In this document: one piece after another, positions 32,249-43,247 of the stretch
How positions within the stretch are numbered: the first letter of the stretch is position 1
How the letters are laid out: every line of letters starts with the position of its first letter
Source: Actinomadura sp. KC216
GTDB lineage: Bacteria > Actinomycetota > Actinomycetes > Streptosporangiales > Streptosporangiaceae
NCBI RefSeq assembly: GCF_004348535.1
Contig: NZ_SMJX01000033.1
Location: forward strand, 1-43,247
Reading direction: 5' to 3'
DNA: 43,247 nucleotides
Program-made: the position numbers and the translations under genes
The notes under the pieces: generated by a model
The model's database searches: none
Seen by the model: the letters and a program-made list of their open reading frames with translations, nothing else
Told to the model about the DNA's origin: nothing

Positions 32249-33571
32249 TTAGGGGAGGGGGACGACGTGAGGGGCGATGCTGGTCAGCTTTTCGCAGGTC
32301 TCCTCGTATTCGCGTTCGGGGGTGGACGCGTCGACGATTCCGGCGCCCGCGCGGAGCCAGGCGCGGCCGTCGCGGTTGTAGAGGGCGCGGAGGACGAGGG
32401 CCGAGTCGAGCGCTCCGTCGTGGGAGACGGTGAGGACGGCGCCGGAGTACAGGCCGCGGTACTCGTCCAGGCGGGTGATCGCCTCGATCGCGGCGGGCTT
32501 CGGGATGCCGGACGCGGTGACGCCGGGGAACAGGGCGTCCAGGGCGTCCCATGAGGTGCGGCCGGGGGCGAGGACGCCGCTGACGGTGGAGCCGAGGTGC
32601 TGCACGCTGCCGCGCTCCTTCACCGTCATGAACCCGGTGACCTGGACCGTCGCCGGGTCGCACACCCGGTACAGCTCGCGCTGGGACGTGTGGACGGAGA
32701 CGGCGTGCTCGTATATCTCCTTCGGGTCCGTCTCCAGGTCGTGGCGGCCGCGGGTGTCGGCGTCGGCGCCGAGGCCGAACGCGCGGGTGCCGGCGAGGGG
32801 CTGGGTCAGGACGCGTCCGGCGGCGTCCACGCTCACGAGGACCTCGGGGCTGAAGCCGGTGGCCTGGAAGCCGCCCATGTCGAGGAGGAACGAGCGCGCC
32901 GGGGTGTTCGCGCGGCGGCCCCGGACGAACGTCGAGACGATGTCGACGGGGTAGGGCACTTCTAGCCGCCGCGACACGATCACCTTCTGGTAGCGGCCGG
33001 CCTTGATCTCGGCGACGGCGTCGGCGACCTGCGCGCGGTACGGGCCGTCGCCGACCCGGACGTCCACCGGCGAGGGCGTCCCGGGGCCGGGGGAGTCCTC
33101 CCCGGTCTCGGTCAGCAGCAGCTTCGCGACCTGCTCCACCTCGTGCGCGTCGACGCCGGTGATACGGGCGCGGCCGTTCTCGGCGCGGACCTCGACGCGG
33201 GGGACGATCAGGTGCGCGAGCCGGCCCGTGGGGGAGGGCGTGGCGAACTCGAACGCGATCCAGCCGTAGGCGTTCCAGGCGGGGAGGGGGACGTCGGTGA
33301 ACGTCTCGCGCAGCACGTCGGCCGGGCGTCCCTCCGTCCAGGTCCTGATGACCGGGGGGCGGCCGGGCCAGTGGGCGCGCACCCGGCCGGCGTCGAGGAC
33401 GACCTCGCCGAGCAGGCCGCCGGCGAACGTCCACGATCCGGGTCTCTCGTAGACGACGTAGTCGTCGAACAGCCTCGATGCGGACAGCCGGGCCATCAGC
33501 GCGAGCGGGTCCGAGGTGTACTCGACGACCAGCTCGGCGGGGGTCGCGTCAGTGCGCAGAGCGAAGGACAA
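32249..33571 (-). CDS. Salicylate synthase (MbtI/Irp9 family)
   Basis: 440-aa chorismate-utilising enzyme that converts chorismate through isochorismate to salicylate and pyruvate in one protein, with Mg2+. It aligns along its length with MbtI: GWIAFEF, RYQKVIVSR with general-base Lys196 (MbtI Lys205), TGFSPEVLV with general-acid Glu243 (MbtI Glu252), QPLAGTRAFG, DPKEIYEHAVSV, MTVKERGSVQHLGS, ASGIPKPAAIEAI, GLYSGAVLTV and YEETCEKL, whose glutamates bind the metal. TTG at 33571 is chosen because GGGAG is 9 bases upstream; TTG at 33580 abuts that site. It is divergent from the NRPS, with an iron box over its likely promoter. It supplies the substrate of the ligase at 1360-2937. Confidence 0.95.
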   Translation of the reverse strand: MSFALRTDATPAELVVEYTSDPLALMARLSASRLFDDYVVYERPGSWTFAGGLLGEVVLDAGRVRAHWPGRPPVIRTWTEGRPADVLRETFTDVPLPAWNAYGWIAFEFATPSPTGRLAHLIVPRVEVRAENGRARITGVDAHEVEQVAKLLLTETGEDSPGPGTPSPVDVRVGDGPYRAQVADAVAEIKAGRYQKVIVSRRLEVPYPVDIVSTFVRGRRANTPARSFLLDMGGFQATGFSPEVLVSVDAAGRVLTQPLAGTRAFGLGADADTRGRHDLETDPKEIYEHAVSVHTSQRELYRVCDPATVQVTGFMTVKERGSVQHLGSTVSGVLAPGRTSWDALDALFPGVTASGIPKPAAIEAITRLDEYRGLYSGAVLTVSHDGALDSALVLRALYNRDGRAWLRAGAGIVDASTPEREYEETCEKLTSIAPHVVPLP

Positions 33572-33611
33572 GGCAGCCAACTCCCTTTCGTGGGCCGGAA
33601 CGGTCCCAAAC

Positions 33612-33630
33612 TTAGGAAAGGCTAACCTTG
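33612..33630 (+). promoter_or_regulatory. Iron box on the salicylate synthase side
   Basis: TTAGGAAAGGCTAACCTTG matches 15 of 19 positions of the IdeR/DmdR consensus TTAGGTTAGGCTAACCTAA. A minus-strand promoter can be drawn as TTGCCT (33648-33643), 17 bases, then TTAGCC (33625-33620), so the box would cover its -10 element. Confidence 0.85.
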
Positions 33631-33640
33631 CTTGAAAATG

Positions 33641-33659
33641 ATAGGCAAGGCTAACCTAA
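33641..33659 (+). promoter_or_regulatory. Iron box on the NRPS side
   Basis: ATAGGCAAGGCTAACCTAA matches 16 of 19 consensus positions and contains the full right half GGCTAACCTAA. It lies 37 bases before the NRPS start. A plus-strand promoter TTGCTT (33628-33633), 18 bases, then TAACCT (33652-33657) would place the box over the -10 element. Confidence 0.87.
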
Positions 33660-33696
33660 CCAACGCCGGGTGAAAGCCGACAACGGAGAGTTGAGC

Positions 33697-43247
<9,551 letters not shown>

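Overview
The window is very GC-rich, with strong third-position GC bias, many GTG/TTG starts and ATGA/GTGA stop-start overlaps. It also carries IdeR/DmdR-type iron boxes, a PknF/Rv1747-like kinase-transporter pair and long NRPS genes. This points to a high-GC actinomycete. A salicylate / beta-alanine / N-methyl-hydroxyornithine siderophore logic makes Actinomadura or a relative the best guess (inference).

Siderophore genes sit at both ends. Left end (1-2937): an EntS-like siderophore exporter (minus, cut by the window edge) is divergent from a panD-adenylate ligase pair, and an iron box lies between them. Right end (32249-43247): an MbtI-type salicylate synthase (minus) is divergent from a giant NRPS (plus, cut by the right edge), with two iron boxes between them. 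The stand-alone ligase carries the two residues that mark salicylate rather than 2,3-dihydroxybenzoate (Cys233, Leu330). The NRPS reads C-A-T-C-A-T-C-A(nMT...). My readings of its A-domain pockets are glycine (DILQLGMIWK), beta-alanine (IDTTVSLGDK) and N5-hydroxyornithine (DMENLGLINK). PanD makes beta-alanine, so its place in the iron-controlled operon is explained. The predicted partial product is salicylyl-...-Gly-betaAla-(N-methyl)hydroxyornithine-..., which resembles the madurastatin family. No aryl carrier protein, ornithine hydroxylase or thioesterase is visible; these would have to lie outside the window.

Between the two siderophore ends lie about 29 kb of other genes. (a) 3072-9186: a large SF1 (UPF1-like) helicase, an AraC-type regulator divergent from an NADPH-dependent FMN reductase, and an Fpg/Nei glycosylase. 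(b) 9224-14913: a LacI regulator and the NitT/TauT-type ABC importer plus amidohydrolase operon it probably controls, through two similar AGG-ACGT-CCT palindromes. (c) 14978-25756: a remnant of another ABC ATPase, a second LacI regulator, and two operons. One is Gfo/Idh/MocA oxidoreductase - DUF993 - TIM-barrel isomerase. The other is SDR - CoA-transferase - enoyl-CoA hydratase - AroE-like dehydrogenase - glycerate kinase. A second amidohydrolase lies between them. Matching GAAAGCGCTTAC / GTAAGCGCTTAC operators stand before the regulator and both operons, so this looks like one catabolic regulon for an unidentified, perhaps carbocyclic, substrate. (d) 25897-31180: a signalling block with an FHA-like protein, a small membrane protein, a double-FHA ABC transporter and a PASTA/NPCBM Ser/Thr kinase whose reading frame overlaps the transporter. 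(e) 31181-32173: a gene-poor stretch and a DUF5713 protein.

No rRNA, tRNA, CRISPR array or intact transposase was seen.
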